NCBI GenBank assembly: GCA_049968515.1
Contig: JBMFQR010000007.1
Span: 13,968 to 77,967, forward strand
Direction: 5' to 3'
Source: JAOACQ01 sp049968515
GTDB lineage: Bacteria > Spirochaetota > Brevinematia > Brevinematales > JAOACQ01
DNA length: 64,000 nt
Each line of letters starts with the position of its first letter. Position 1 is the stretch's first letter. The notes beneath the pieces were generated by a model. It did not search any database and was not told the origin of the DNA. It saw only the letters and a program-made list of their open reading frames with translations. A program made the position numbers and the translations under genes. Below are positions 52,919-62,678 of the stretch, piece after piece.

Positions 52919-53950
52919 TTATTGATTTTCAAAAAAGTATGTCCCCTTCCCCTTTCCAACCATACTCATAGTTTCTTTTTCTATATCAACATTTATCTTA
53001 TAGCTATAAAATTTCGAACCTCCATCCTCAAGAACCGGATTACCTGTAAGAACTGCTTTTTTCTTCTTAATAAAATATTCACCCCACATACCTCTGGCTT
53101 TTTTAGTTCCCTGTCTAACAACAACGTTTCCCAAAAGATTTGCCTTATCTTCATTGTCAAACTTTTCCATAACTATAGATGAGGCATCAATGTCCTTTTT
53201 CTCAAAATTAAGCGTGGGTCTGCTATAAATATTGGAATATGCACCGGTTATTCTTGTATAACCAAATTCCTTAAAGTAATCAAGCCTGTTTCCGTATATT
53301 GAATACCCCTCTTTTTCATCCACAATTCTTACATTTCCGGTGGCCACATAATTTTCCTTATTCTTAACCTTTCCATCCAGAAAAAATTTCTCCGCATATA
53401 ACTTGCTACCCTCCTGAGCTACAACAACATCCTTTCTAATAAAAAATGTTTTGTTCTCATTATTTAACTCAGCATTATCACCTGTAATGGTAATGTTTGT
53501 GTTTGTTATTTTTACCCTTCCAAGCAGAAAAACCCGATCCTTTTCAGGATAAATCTTTATCTTATCACCTCTTGCAAAAGTACCATCCTTTTTATAAAAT
53601 ATTTTTGGATTTCTGGTTAGAGTTATCTCCTTCTGGGTCTCATCATATACAGCTTCATCAGATGTTACGACAACATTTTCTTTTTTATCCTCATAATAGA
53701 CATTCCCGAAAGCAAACCCCTTTTTTGAATTATCATCATAAATCATTAAACTGGCAATAAGTACACTCTTTTCATAATTCACTCTCGGTTGTACATTATT
53801 TGAGTTTTCAAGCAGAAGTTTCTTTATATCCCATTTATAAACGGCTCTTCCAGCCTTAATCTCAACAGGTTTTCCCCCCGCCGGTCTGAAACTTCCACCG
53901 AAACAAAGATTTGTAAAAATAAAGAAGCACAATATCAAAAAAAGCCTCAT
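52919..53950 (-). CDS. LptA/OstA-like periplasmic protein
   Basis: A 343-aa protein with signal peptide and several OstA-type beta-jellyroll units, seen as repeated 'GNVYYEDKKENVVVTSDEAV', 'TITGDNAELNNENKTFFI' and 'ATGNVRIVDEKEGYSIYGN'. LptA-type proteins bridge inner and outer membranes for lipopolysaccharide or related lipid transport. It is about twice the length of E. coli LptA, as in many non-proteobacteria. It overlaps the LptC-like gene by 4 nt, forming a transport module; the TrmB gene follows after 15 nt. Confidence 0.82.
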   Translation of the reverse strand: MRLFLILCFFIFTNLCFGGSFRPAGGKPVEIKAGRAVYKWDIKKLLLENSNNVQPRVNYEKSVLIASLMIYDDNSKKGFAFGNVYYEDKKENVVVTSDEAVYDETQKEITLTRNPKIFYKKDGTFARGDKIKIYPEKDRVFLLGRVKITNTNITITGDNAELNNENKTFFIRKDVVVAQEGSKLYAEKFFLDGKVKNKENYVATGNVRIVDEKEGYSIYGNRLDYFKEFGYTRITGAYSNIYSRPTLNFEKKDIDASSIVMEKFDNEDKANLLGNVVVRQGTKKARGMWGEYFIKKKKAVLTGNPVLEDGGSKFYSYKINVDIEKETMSMVGKGKGTYFFENQ

Positions 53951-54468
53951 TTTTCCTGCACCTCTGAATAGATATTGTCCATTCTTACCTCTTTGAGTTC
54001 TGTGTCAGCTATAAGATTGTATCCCTTTACATATGAATTACCTCTGTAGAGGATTACAATCTGGTTACTCTCAGAATAGAACTTTTTCTGTGTATTATTC
54101 CAGTATACCTTTCCAGCCTCAAGAATAGCCTTATTTTCTGCATAGATCTTTACATTACCCTCGGCATACACATCCATTGTCTTAATATTTATATAGCCCT
54201 TATTAGCTGAAAGAAAAGATTTTATCTTTCCATCAGAATGAAAGAATTTTATGCTGAGATTTTCAAGAATTATCTCATTTTTCTGATTATAACTCTTTGC
54301 CATACTTGCCAGTAATTCCCATTCCTTTCTTCCCTTTAAATCAGAGGAAATATACTTAAACTCACTCAAGACCTGATCCGGAAGGTCCCTGTCATTCAAA
54401 GAAGCAGACTTAAAGCTGACACCACAGGAAAGAAGTAAAAGAAAAAATATAAGGAATAGCCTTTTCAA
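53947..54468 (-). CDS. lptC: LptC-like lipoprotein
   Basis: A 173-aa protein with lipobox LLSC (Cys about 15) and an LptC/OstA-like beta domain ('GYINIKTMDVYAEGNVKIYA', 'KVYWNNTQKKFYSESNQIVI'). LptC usually has a transmembrane anchor; here it is a lipoprotein, a variant seen outside Proteobacteria. Its stop overlaps the LptA-like start by 4 nt. TAAGGGGAA precedes the ATG. Confidence 0.8.
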   Translation of the reverse strand: MKRLFLIFFLLLLSCGVSFKSASLNDRDLPDQVLSEFKYISSDLKGRKEWELLASMAKSYNQKNEIILENLSIKFFHSDGKIKSFLSANKGYINIKTMDVYAEGNVKIYAENKAILEAGKVYWNNTQKKFYSESNQIVILYRGNSYVKGYNLIADTELKEVRMDNIYSEVQEK

Positions 54469-54557
54469 AATTTCCCCTTAAATAGTAGTAATTTTTTTAC
54501 TCTTATTGTATTATATTTATGAAATAATTGCAAAAAAAATATTTCAAGTGAGTTTTT

Positions 54558-55238
54558 ATGGATAAAGAACTCATAAAAAAGATACTTTCAATTTCACAAA
54601 GGAAAGAAATAAATGAAGCCATTGATTTACAAAGAAGTCTCTTTGCTAGAATAAAATTTGATAATCCTGTAGAAAATGTGAGTACAGTAAGTGGTGTAGA
54701 TATATCTTACGATAAGGATTCGGGTTACTGTGCAATAGTAACAATCGACTTCCACACCTTTGAAATTCTGGAGGTTGGCAAAGCAAGAAAGGAAATTACA
54801 TTTCCTTATATACCCGGACTTCTCTTTTATAGGGAATTTCCAGTTTTTTATGAAGCCTTTAAAAACTTAAAACACAAGCCAGATTTACTTATGTTTGATG
54901 GGCATGGTCTCTCCCATCCAAAAATGATGGGCATAGCAACAATGTCCGGCATTGTTGTTGACATCCCTTCAATTGGGTGTGCAAAAAGTCCACTTTATGG
55001 GGAATACAGAGAGCCAGAGGAAAAAAAATTCTCATCCTCTCCCATAAAGAATAATGATAATGTGGTGGGCTTTGTGCTCCGTTCAAAAGAAAGATGCAAG
55101 CCAATATTTATATCGAGTGGTTACAACATATCGCCTGAATCAGCTCTAAACATTACCAGAAGTCTGATAACACAATACAGACTGCCACTCCCTACCTATT
55201 TTGCCCATAAGATTTCAAACGAAATCAAAAATGGGTAA
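54558..55238 (+). CDS. nfi: Endonuclease V
   Basis: A 226-aa repair nuclease that nicks DNA 3' to deoxyinosine. It has the family motifs 'VSGVDISYDKDSGYCAIV' with catalytic Asp, 'YIPGLLFYREFPVFYEAF' and 'LLMFDGHGLSHPKMMGIA'. Length is standard. Weak GTGAG ribosome site. It runs convergent into thiL with a 14-nt overlap. Confidence 0.95.
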   Translation: MDKELIKKILSISQRKEINEAIDLQRSLFARIKFDNPVENVSTVSGVDISYDKDSGYCAIVTIDFHTFEILEVGKARKEITFPYIPGLLFYREFPVFYEAFKNLKHKPDLLMFDGHGLSHPKMMGIATMSGIVVDIPSIGCAKSPLYGEYREPEEKKFSSSPIKNNDNVVGFVLRSKERCKPIFISSGYNISPESALNITRSLITQYRLPLPTYFAHKISNEIKNG

Positions 55239-56202
55239 AGGATACTTTCTTTATTTCTGCAAAATCTATCATTCTTTCTTTAAAAAAGAGATTATATCCC
55301 TCATCAACCATACTGCCAATCTTCGTAACTTTTATTTTGTATTCTTTTTCAAGCTTCTCCACATCTATCTCATCCGGTGAAGTGAAAATTATTTCATAGT
55401 CCTCTCCACCTGTAATTGCCTGAAGAATATAATTTAGTTCCATCTCACAAAATTTAGCCCCTATTTTTTCCTTCGAGAGAGGAATTCTATCAAGATAAAG
55501 CTCAAAACCACACTTACTCTCCTCAGCTATGTGAATAAGATCGCCCAGAAGCCCATCACTCACATCTATAGCAGATGAAATTTTATACATAGAGATGATT
55601 TTTTCCATCCAGCCAACTCTCGGAACTGGCTTAAGATGTCTCTCTATAAAAAAATCTTTTTCTTCAAGTAATAACTCTTCTTTTCCAAGTAAAAGCGAAA
55701 GACCAAAGGCACTATCTCCTATGCTTCCGGTCACATAGATATTTTCTTTAGCCTTTGCTCCTCTTCTCAAGATGGGTTTACTGAAAGGCTCACCGAGAAG
55801 TGTGATTGAAACAAAAAAGTCTTTAGCTCCCACACAATCTCCACCTATAAGATGAATACAATACTCTTTTGAAATAGACTTTAATCCGTAAAAAAACATA
55901 TCAATCTGAGAATCATCAAGATAATCAGACAAACCAAGCGTAAGCAAGAAAAAAAGTGGTTTTCCTCCCATTGCTGCAATATCACTTATATTTACAGCTA
56001 AAGATTTGTAGCCAAGAAGGAAAAAATCAACCTTTTCTGAGAGAAAATGTTTTCCATCAACAAGTGCATCTGTGGTGATCAAGAGGTTTTTATTGAAAAA
56101 GGATATTACAGCTGCATCATCTCCAATGCCAATAATACCTTCATCATCAAACAAAAAATCATTTCTTATCTTATTTATTAAACCAAATTCTGTATACTTC
56201 AT
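55225..56202 (-). CDS. thiL: Thiamine-monophosphate kinase
   Basis: A 325-aa enzyme making thiamine pyrophosphate. It has 'GIGDDAAVISF', 'ISDIAAMGGKPLFFLLTLGL', 'RGAKAKENIYVTGSIGDSA' and 'ISSAIDVSDGLLGDLIHIA', typical of the AIR-synthase-like ThiL fold. Start and the ktrA stop share one base (TAATG), so the two are translationally coupled. No thiamine riboswitch is visible upstream of the pair. Confidence 0.94.
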   Translation of the reverse strand: MKYTEFGLINKIRNDFLFDDEGIIGIGDDAAVISFFNKNLLITTDALVDGKHFLSEKVDFFLLGYKSLAVNISDIAAMGGKPLFFLLTLGLSDYLDDSQIDMFFYGLKSISKEYCIHLIGGDCVGAKDFFVSITLLGEPFSKPILRRGAKAKENIYVTGSIGDSAFGLSLLLGKEELLLEEKDFFIERHLKPVPRVGWMEKIISMYKISSAIDVSDGLLGDLIHIAEESKCGFELYLDRIPLSKEKIGAKFCEMELNYILQAITGGEDYEIIFTSPDEIDVEKLEKEYKIKVTKIGSMVDEGYNLFFKERMIDFAEIKKVSFTHF

Positions 56203-56936
56203 TACTGGGACTTTCCAATAAGATAATTATGCAATCTATTAATATTCTCAATCTTACCTATTACTATCAGGATATCATCCTCCTCGAGAGGAATATTCGG
56301 ATCGGGAACCTCATTAATCTCATACTCATTTACTGCACGGAATTCCTCATCAAGCTTTTCTGTTATCCTTTTAATTGCTATCACATTAATTTTAAAGTTC
56401 TTACGAAAATCTATTTCTGCAAGTGTCATTCCAGCGATACGCTTCGTGACCCTTATTTCAACGATGGCATGATGTTTTGATATCTGCTCAAATGATAAAA
56501 GATATCCACTCGTGCCAACAAGCTTTCTTGCAATTTTTTTTGCAGTTTCAACCTCTGGCTGAATAACCTCTGTCACTCCAATAAGCCTTAAAACCTCTGC
56601 ATGTTCATCGGTATTTGCCCTCGCAAGAATTTTAGGTATCTTAAACTTTTTGAGTATCAAAGTAACCAGTATGCTTGCAATCATATCAGTACCCATACAG
56701 ACAATAGCACAATCTGCATTGTCAATTCCAATTTCTCTTAGTGCCTCTTCATTTGTGGCATCAAGAGCATATACGCTGAGAAGCTTATCCTTTATCTTTT
56801 CAATATTCTCTCTCGTCTTGTCAATAGCTATAACATCAGCCCCTTCCTCAAGTAATGACAGAACAACGTTTCTACCAAATGTCCCTAAACCAAGAACTAC
56901 AAATTGAGTCTTTTTTTCCAATACTTCAAATGCCAT
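56202..56936 (-). CDS. KtrA/TrkA-like potassium channel regulatory subunit
   Basis: A 244-aa cytoplasmic protein with an RCK_N Rossmann domain ('FVVLGLGTFGRNVVLSLLEE', 'VYALDATNEEALREIGIDNA') and an RCK_C domain (about 140-240). Such subunits form octameric rings that gate Ktr/Trk K+ channels on ATP/ADP or c-di-AMP. No membrane subunit lies beside it. AGGGGT precedes the ATG. First gene of a two-gene unit with thiL. Confidence 0.9.
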   Translation of the reverse strand: MAFEVLEKKTQFVVLGLGTFGRNVVLSLLEEGADVIAIDKTRENIEKIKDKLLSVYALDATNEEALREIGIDNADCAIVCMGTDMIASILVTLILKKFKIPKILARANTDEHAEVLRLIGVTEVIQPEVETAKKIARKLVGTSGYLLSFEQISKHHAIVEIRVTKRIAGMTLAEIDFRKNFKINVIAIKRITEKLDEEFRAVNEYEINEVPDPNIPLEEDDILIVIGKIENINRLHNYLIGKSQ

Positions 56937-57069
56937 TGCAAAACCCCTCGTTAATATTATAAATAATAAATTTTTTTTAGCAAGAAATCAACACCTTTTA
57001 AAGCCAAAATATAAGAGCAGTTGTTATATATTGCCCAGTGTTTTAAAATTGCCACAATACTTCTAAAAA

Positions 57070-57097
57070 TTGAATTATTATTTATTTAGTTTATAAT
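57070..57097 (+). promoter_or_regulatory. Promoter of the DUF4416 gene, probably leaderless
   Basis: TTGAAT (57070-57075), 16 nt, TATAAT (57092-57097), with the ATG at 57105 only 7 nt after the -10 box and no ribosome site. Confidence 0.65.
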
Positions 57098-57104
57098 ATT
57101 ACTT

Positions 57105-57641
57105 ATGGGAATAGAGAAAGAACATCCAGAGGTAAAGCTGGTAATTCCAGTGCTTTATTCTGATATCAATCTGTATAATATAGCAAAAAAGAAGCTTATT
57201 TCTCTTTACAAGGAGATAGACTTTGAGAGTGAACATTTCATCTTTGATTTTACAGATTATTATAATGAAGAAATGGGGACACCAATCTATAGGGTTTTTC
57301 TCTCCTTTAAAAGATTGATTGACCCTTTAAAACTTGTAAATATTAAAAGACAAACCAATCGTATAGAAAAAAAGCTTTCGGTAAATAATAAAAGAAAAGT
57401 AAACCTTGATCCGGGTTATCTCACCCTCTCAAAATTTATCCTTGCTACAACAAAGGATCAGCAACACCGCATATATACTGGCAAAGGAATATATGAAGAA
57501 ATAACCCTCTTTTATAGAAACAAATGCTGGCAGGAGCATGAGTGGACATATCCAGATTATAGATCTCAAAGATACAAGGAAATTTTGCTTAAAATAAGGG
57601 AAATATATAGAAAAAATATCTCAGATGGTGATTTTTTTTAA
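57105..57641 (+). CDS. DUF4416 family protein
   Basis: A 178-aa soluble protein with 'YYNEEMGTPIYRVFLSFKRL', 'NLDPGYLTLSKFILATTKD', 'HRIYTGKGIYEEITLFY' and 'WTYPDYRSQRYKEILLKIR', the conserved core of DUF4416, a family frequent in spirochaetes, Thermodesulfobacteria and related phyla with unknown function. Full length. rmlA follows after 48 nt. Confidence 0.88.
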   Translation: MGIEKEHPEVKLVIPVLYSDINLYNIAKKKLISLYKEIDFESEHFIFDFTDYYNEEMGTPIYRVFLSFKRLIDPLKLVNIKRQTNRIEKKLSVNNKRKVNLDPGYLTLSKFILATTKDQQHRIYTGKGIYEEITLFYRNKCWQEHEWTYPDYRSQRYKEILLKIREIYRKNISDGDFF

Positions 57642-57689
57642 AATTTATATTAAAATTAATGGTCAAGAATAAAGGTTTGAGGATGTTTT

Positions 57690-58562
57690 ATGAAGGGAAT
57701 TCTTCTTGCTGGAGGATCCGGCACAAGGCTTTATCCTATAACAATACCAGTAACCAAACAGCTTCTCCCAATCTTTGATAAGCCTTTAATATACTACCCA
57801 TTATCCATACTCCTACTGATGGATATCAGAGAAATACTTGTTATAACGACCCCGCAGGATATGCCACTCTTTAAAAAGCTTCTCGGTGATGGCTCACAGT
57901 GGGGAATAACTTTAAGCTATGAAATTCAGGAAGAACCCAGAGGGATAGCAGAGGCTTTTATCATAGGTGAAAAATTTATAGGCAATGATGATGTCACACT
58001 AATACTTGGTGATAACATATTTTATGGTGCAAATCTTGAGGAAAACCTAAAGATGGCAAAGGATATGCTTGATGGGGCTGTGGTTTTTGGATATTATGTA
58101 AGTGACCCCGAGAGATATGGAATAGTAGAGTTCAATAAAGATGGAGAGGTAATAAGCATTGAGGAAAAACCTACTTCTCCCAAATCAAACTATGCTGTAA
58201 CAGGGCTTTATATTTACAAACCTGATGTCGTAGATATAGCCAGAAATATTAAACCATCAGCGAGAGGAGAGCTTGAAATTACAGACGTAAACAGGGTTTA
58301 CCTTGAAAGGAGAAAACTCAAGGTGTTTCTCCTCGGTAGAGGAGTCGCCTGGCTTGACACAGGCACGCCCGAAAGTATGCTTGAAGCTTGCAATTTTATT
58401 GAAACCATCGAGCACAGACAGGGTTTAAAGATTGCTTGTCTTGAAGAAATTGCTTACAGGAAGGGATATATTTCAGAAAATGATGTCCTAAAAATTGCTG
58501 AAAAATATAAAAACAATCAGTATGCTACATATTTAAAGAAGATCTTAAGGTTTAAATTCTAG
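57690..58562 (+). CDS. rmlA: Glucose-1-phosphate thymidylyltransferase
   Basis: A 290-aa nucleotidyltransferase making dTDP-glucose, the first step to dTDP-rhamnose for surface polysaccharide. It has 'LLAGGSGTRLYPITIPVTKQ', 'LPIFDKPLIYYPLS', 'EEPRGIAEAFIIGE' and 'LILGDNIFYG', and length is standard for RmlA. rmlB, rmlC and rmlD are not nearby. TTGAGGATG region gives the ribosome site. The acyl-CoA synthetase gene starts 9 nt after its stop. Confidence 0.95.
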   Translation: MKGILLAGGSGTRLYPITIPVTKQLLPIFDKPLIYYPLSILLLMDIREILVITTPQDMPLFKKLLGDGSQWGITLSYEIQEEPRGIAEAFIIGEKFIGNDDVTLILGDNIFYGANLEENLKMAKDMLDGAVVFGYYVSDPERYGIVEFNKDGEVISIEEKPTSPKSNYAVTGLYIYKPDVVDIARNIKPSARGELEITDVNRVYLERRKLKVFLLGRGVAWLDTGTPESMLEACNFIETIEHRQGLKIACLEEIAYRKGYISENDVLKIAEKYKNNQYATYLKKILRFKF

Positions 58563-58571
58563 GAGGCATTT

Positions 58572-60311
58572 ATGCCATTAAAAACAGTAAGAGACCTTGT
58601 AAACTATATCGGGATATTTGGCAATAAGGTTGCTACACAAATGAAGAATGAAAATGAGGAATATCAGAAGTTTACATTTGAAGACTATCAGACAAATGCG
58701 AAGATTATTGCCACATATTTTGAAAAGGAGAAAAAACTTAGAAAGGGTGATATGGTTGCAATATATTCTGAAAACAGGCCAGAGTGGATGATGGCATATT
58801 TCGGTATAATTTACAATGGCTTGTGGGCAGTTCCTCTCGATGCAAGGCTTTCAGAGTGGGAGGTAAAAAATTTAATACTTGACTGCAAGGCTGATATAAT
58901 CTTCACATCATTGTCCGGATATGAAAACCTGATAAATCAGCCGGAATTGTTGAAGCATTTAAAGGAAATAATAATATTTGATTTGATGATTTCAGGAAAA
59001 AGAATCCCGAAAGACCCAAAGGTAAAAAGCTTCAAAGAAATTATCGAAATTGGAAGGAAGCTGGAAACAAAAGTAAAACAGAATGCTGTGGATGAAGATG
59101 ATGTTGCTTCACTTATATATACCTCCGGCACAACAGGTAATCCAAAGGGCGTTCTATTAACCCACGCAAACTTTGCCCATCAGTTTAACAATCTTCCGAA
59201 AGCTGTTCCTTTGACATTTGAGGATACGCTCCTGTCTTTACTGCCACTACACCATACCTTTGAGTTCTCCGTTGAACTGACCTGCTTTTTTGTAGGACTT
59301 ACAATAACATATGCAGAAAGCTTAAAATCCAACAGAATGCTTGCAAATATAAAGGAAACACATGTTACGGTTCTTGTGGCTGTACCATTAATATTTGAAA
59401 AGATATATGAGGGCATAATGAGGCAGTTAAAAAGTCTCCCCATAGGTTTGAAGCAATTTCTTCTTGGGTTGTACTATATTGTCGAGGGCCTCAATAAAAT
59501 CACAAATAAAAAGGCTGGAAAGCTAATCTTTAAGTTTTTAAGAAACAAGGCAAACCTTTCCAACATAAGGTTTGCAGTCTCCGGTGCTGCCCCCTTAAGT
59601 ACAAAGGTTGCAAAAGGATTTGAAACCATCGGTCTAACATTGCTTAATGGTTATGGACTCACAGAAGCCTCTCCAGTGGTATCGGTAAACAGGATGGATA
59701 GAAAGATAAAAAACCAGAGTGTCGGAATACCGGTAGATGAGGTTGAGGTAAAAATAGACAATCCAGATGAGCTGGGAAATGGGGAATTGCTTGTCAGAGG
59801 ACCCAATGTAATGAAGGGATATTATAAGAAACCAAAGGAAACAAAAGAAGTTATTGACAGAAATGGCTGGTTACATACTGGCGATATTGGTAAGATTGAT
59901 TCAGAGGGATATGTTTACATTACCGGAAGAAAGAAAAACATAATTGTAACCCCTTCCGGTAAAAATGTCTACCCAGAAGAAATAGAAGAATTGTTAAACG
60001 AAAGTCCATTTATTCTTGAATCGCTTGTTCTCGGTGTTCCTGAAAGTGAGCATAGCAAGGGAGAGTATATTTATGCATATATTGTGCCAGACTATGAATA
60101 CTTTGAAACCTATGCAAACATCAATAATGTAAAAATCACAGATGAATTTGTGGAAAAGATTATAGATGAACATGTCAGAAACGTTTCTTCCACACTGGCA
60201 GATTACAAGAAGATAAGGGATTGGAAATTGAGAAAAGAAGAATTCCCAAAAACATCAACAAGAAAGATAAAGAGATATCTATATACAGGAGATGATTTTC
60301 TGGAGGCTTAA
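58572..60311 (+). CDS. AMP-dependent long-chain acyl-CoA synthetase family protein
   Basis: A 579-aa adenylate-forming ligase. It has ATP motif 'LIYTSGTTGNPKGVLLTHAN' (about 188-207), 'LLNGYGLTEASPVVS', 'GWLHTGDIGKIDSEGYVYIT' and 'GRKKNIIVTPSGKNVYPEEI'. It activates a fatty acid with ATP and CoA for lipid synthesis or degradation. The C-terminus lacks a membrane anchor. GGAGGCATTT precedes the ATG, and it lies 9 nt after rmlA, so it is in the same operon. Confidence 0.9.
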   Translation: MPLKTVRDLVNYIGIFGNKVATQMKNENEEYQKFTFEDYQTNAKIIATYFEKEKKLRKGDMVAIYSENRPEWMMAYFGIIYNGLWAVPLDARLSEWEVKNLILDCKADIIFTSLSGYENLINQPELLKHLKEIIIFDLMISGKRIPKDPKVKSFKEIIEIGRKLETKVKQNAVDEDDVASLIYTSGTTGNPKGVLLTHANFAHQFNNLPKAVPLTFEDTLLSLLPLHHTFEFSVELTCFFVGLTITYAESLKSNRMLANIKETHVTVLVAVPLIFEKIYEGIMRQLKSLPIGLKQFLLGLYYIVEGLNKITNKKAGKLIFKFLRNKANLSNIRFAVSGAAPLSTKVAKGFETIGLTLLNGYGLTEASPVVSVNRMDRKIKNQSVGIPVDEVEVKIDNPDELGNGELLVRGPNVMKGYYKKPKETKEVIDRNGWLHTGDIGKIDSEGYVYITGRKKNIIVTPSGKNVYPEEIEELLNESPFILESLVLGVPESEHSKGEYIYAYIVPDYEYFETYANINNVKITDEFVEKIIDEHVRNVSSTLADYKKIRDWKLRKEEFPKTSTRKIKRYLYTGDDFLEA

Positions 60312-60340
60312 TATTTTGCTATCCGTGAATAAAGCAGAAA

Positions 60341-60368
60341 TTAATTCATTCTTAATACAAGATTAACA
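60341..60368 (+). promoter_or_regulatory. Three TTAA-type hexamers at 11-bp spacing (PhoP-box-like operator)
   Basis: TTAATT (60341-60346), TTAATA (60352-60357) and TTAACA (60363-60368) are separated by exactly 5 nt each, giving 11-bp periodicity. This matches the arrangement of PhoP boxes (TTAACA-N5-TTAACA) bound by OmpR/PhoB-type regulators. It lies 35 nt before the response-regulator gene, suggesting autoregulation. Confidence 0.6.
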
Positions 60369-60402
60369 CTTCATTTTTATATTCTCCTGTAAGGAATTTG
60401 TG

Positions 60403-61098
60403 ATGAATAAAAGAGCTAAAATTCTCATTCTTGAAGATGAAGTTGATATAGCAAATCTCTTAAAGATAAACCTTGAAAAGGAAAAATATGAGGTTGATAC
60501 CTTTTATACTGCAGGAGATTTTCTGACATCCATAACCAAAAATAAAAACCATCCAGACCTTGTAATACTTGACTTAATGCTACCAGACATTGATGGCATC
60601 GAAGTCTGCAAGTTTTTAAAAAAAGATGAGTTACTTTCCAGAATTCCTATCATTATGCTTACAGCAAAAAGCGATGAGCTTGATAAGGTTATCGGCCTTG
60701 AACTTGGCGCAGATGACTACATTTCAAAACCCTTCTCCATAAATGAACTCAAAGCAAGGATCAGGGCTGTTTTAAGAAGATACTATATTGGAAAGGATCA
60801 ATCGGATAAAATCAGAAAAATTGATGATTACGAACTTGACCTGAATAAATTTGAATTAAGAAAAAATGGAGAAAGGATTTTTCTAACCTCTGTAGAATTT
60901 AAAATTCTTGACATTTTATCACGCAAGAGAGGCTGGGTTTTTTCAAGAGAACAGATTCTCGATCACTTATGGGGACATGAAAAATATCCTACCGAAAGGA
61001 CGGTGGATGTACACATCAACAACTTAAGAAAAAAACTTGGTGAACTCGGTGGAAAAATAATTAATGTCAGGGGAATAGGATATAAACTTGAAGATTAA
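60403..61098 (+). CDS. OmpR/PhoB-family response regulator
   Basis: A 231-aa two-domain regulator. The receiver has Glu11-Asp12, phospho-acceptor Asp57 in 'ILDLMLPDIDG' and Lys in 'DDYISKPFSI'. The C-terminal winged helix has 'TSVEFKILDILSRKRGWVFS' and 'TERTVDVHINNLRKKLG'. ATG 60403 is chosen over GTG 60400, with AAGGA 7 nt upstream. The sensor-kinase gene overlaps its end by 11 nt. With a porin downstream and PhoP-like boxes, a phosphate regulator is plausible. Confidence 0.93.
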   Translation: MNKRAKILILEDEVDIANLLKINLEKEKYEVDTFYTAGDFLTSITKNKNHPDLVILDLMLPDIDGIEVCKFLKKDELLSRIPIIMLTAKSDELDKVIGLELGADDYISKPFSINELKARIRAVLRRYYIGKDQSDKIRKIDDYELDLNKFELRKNGERIFLTSVEFKILDILSRKRGWVFSREQILDHLWGHEKYPTERTVDVHINNLRKKLGELGGKIINVRGIGYKLED

Positions 61099-62674
61099 GT
61101 TTTTTTTCCTTTACTCAGTCTTATTCTTTTTGTTTGAGTTTTTCTGTTTTTTTTATCTCTCACAAAAATCAGAAAAATATTTAGAAAAAAATGTAGAGGT
61201 TTTTTACTATTCTTTAAAGGAGAGATTAAAAGGTATAGCTTTCGAAAATATAAAATCGACAACAAATTTGCAACTCCCAAGTTTCTATATTATTGAAGAA
61301 AGCCAGATGGGAGAAATTTCAAAATCTTTAAATCTCCCCCTTTCAGCTATAAAATCAATATATAAAAAAGAGCCTCCTTTTTATCTTGACAAAAAAAATC
61401 TTAAAGGCTATCTTTTTTACTTTGATGACAAAAAAATACTCTTCATAACTAAAGATCTTTCTGGCTATAAAAAAAATTTCTATAGAGACTTTATTTTTCT
61501 GTCAATTTTTGGGATTATCTTTTTTATCTCAACTCTTTTCATAATAATTTTTGAAATTAAAAAATCAGAAAACAGAATGAAAATTATTGAAAACTTATTG
61601 AATCAGGAACAGTTTGAAATTGATATCTATAAAGATACCACCATGTTGAAACTGGTAGAACTAATAAGTAAAAGGCTTGCAAATGAAAAGGAATTACTCC
61701 TTCAAAACGAAATCATAAAAAGGATGCTAAAATTAATCGATGAAAAGATTGCCATTATTGAGGATGAGAAAATTTACTTTGTAAATGACTCCTTTAAAAA
61801 AGAATTTTCAGAAAAATCAGAAAGCAAGAATTACTGGGAAGTATTTAAGGATGAAAATCTTATCAATTTTATTGAAAGAGAAAAAGAAAAAAGCACAAAA
61901 ATCAAGCTTGATGGTAAAATCTATTCCATAACAAAAGAGAGAATAAAAAATTACACATTGCTTTATTTAAAAGATATAAGTAACATAGAAAATCTTGAAA
62001 ACAAAAAAAGAGAACTTATTTCTTATATTTCTCATGAATTAAGAACCCCCATAACAATCATAAAGGGCTATGTGGAAACAGCCATTGAAGAAATAAAAAA
62101 TGAAAGGCCCGTATCCTACCTTCTAACTGTCTTAAAACATGCCAATAGACTTGAAAATCTGCTAAAAGATCTACTAACCATTGTACAGCTGGATAGCAAA
62201 AACATAGAATTAGATAAAGAAAGCTTCAGGCTTAAAGATTTGATTGAAGAGGTGATCAGGATATTCCATGATAAGCTTTCTGAAAAAGAGATCTTAATCG
62301 AAAAGGACTTTTTACCGGCGGAATTTGAAATAACTGCCTCCAAAACTGCCTTTTATGTTATATTTTCAAACCTGCTCGATAATGCAATCAAACATACATC
62401 AAAGGGTAAAATTCAAATTTCCACATTTTTAGATGAAAATAATTACATAATAAATTTTTTAGATACAGGTGAGGGAATAAGAGAGGAAGATCTGCCTTAT
62501 ATATTTGATGAGTTTTATGTCGGAAACAAGGGTAGAGCAAAAGATAAAAGTGGCACAGGATTGGGTTTGAGTATAGTAAAAAAACTCATACTGCTTCATA
62601 ATGGAAGCATAAAGGTAGAAAGCAAACCTTACAGAGGAACAAAGTTCACAATTGTCATCCCTGTCAACAAATAA
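61088..62674 (+). CDS. PhoR-like sensor histidine kinase
   Basis: A 528-aa membrane kinase: TM1 (about 5-25), a short periplasmic domain, TM2 (about 140-165), a PAS-like linker, HisKA with phospho-His316 in 'ISYISHELRTPITIIKG', and HATPase with 'FSNLLDNAIKHTSKG', 'LDTGEGIREEDLPYIF' and 'GTGLGLSIVKKLI'. The start is TTG 61088, inside the end of the regulator gene behind AATAGGA. It pairs with the preceding response regulator. Confidence 0.92.
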   Translation: MKIKFFFLYSVLFFLFEFFCFFYLSQKSEKYLEKNVEVFYYSLKERLKGIAFENIKSTTNLQLPSFYIIEESQMGEISKSLNLPLSAIKSIYKKEPPFYLDKKNLKGYLFYFDDKKILFITKDLSGYKKNFYRDFIFLSIFGIIFFISTLFIIIFEIKKSENRMKIIENLLNQEQFEIDIYKDTTMLKLVELISKRLANEKELLLQNEIIKRMLKLIDEKIAIIEDEKIYFVNDSFKKEFSEKSESKNYWEVFKDENLINFIEREKEKSTKIKLDGKIYSITKERIKNYTLLYLKDISNIENLENKKRELISYISHELRTPITIIKGYVETAIEEIKNERPVSYLLTVLKHANRLENLLKDLLTIVQLDSKNIELDKESFRLKDLIEEVIRIFHDKLSEKEILIEKDFLPAEFEITASKTAFYVIFSNLLDNAIKHTSKGKIQISTFLDENNYIINFLDTGEGIREEDLPYIFDEFYVGNKGRAKDKSGTGLGLSIVKKLILLHNGSIKVESKPYRGTKFTIVIPVNK

Positions 62675-62678
62675 AAAA

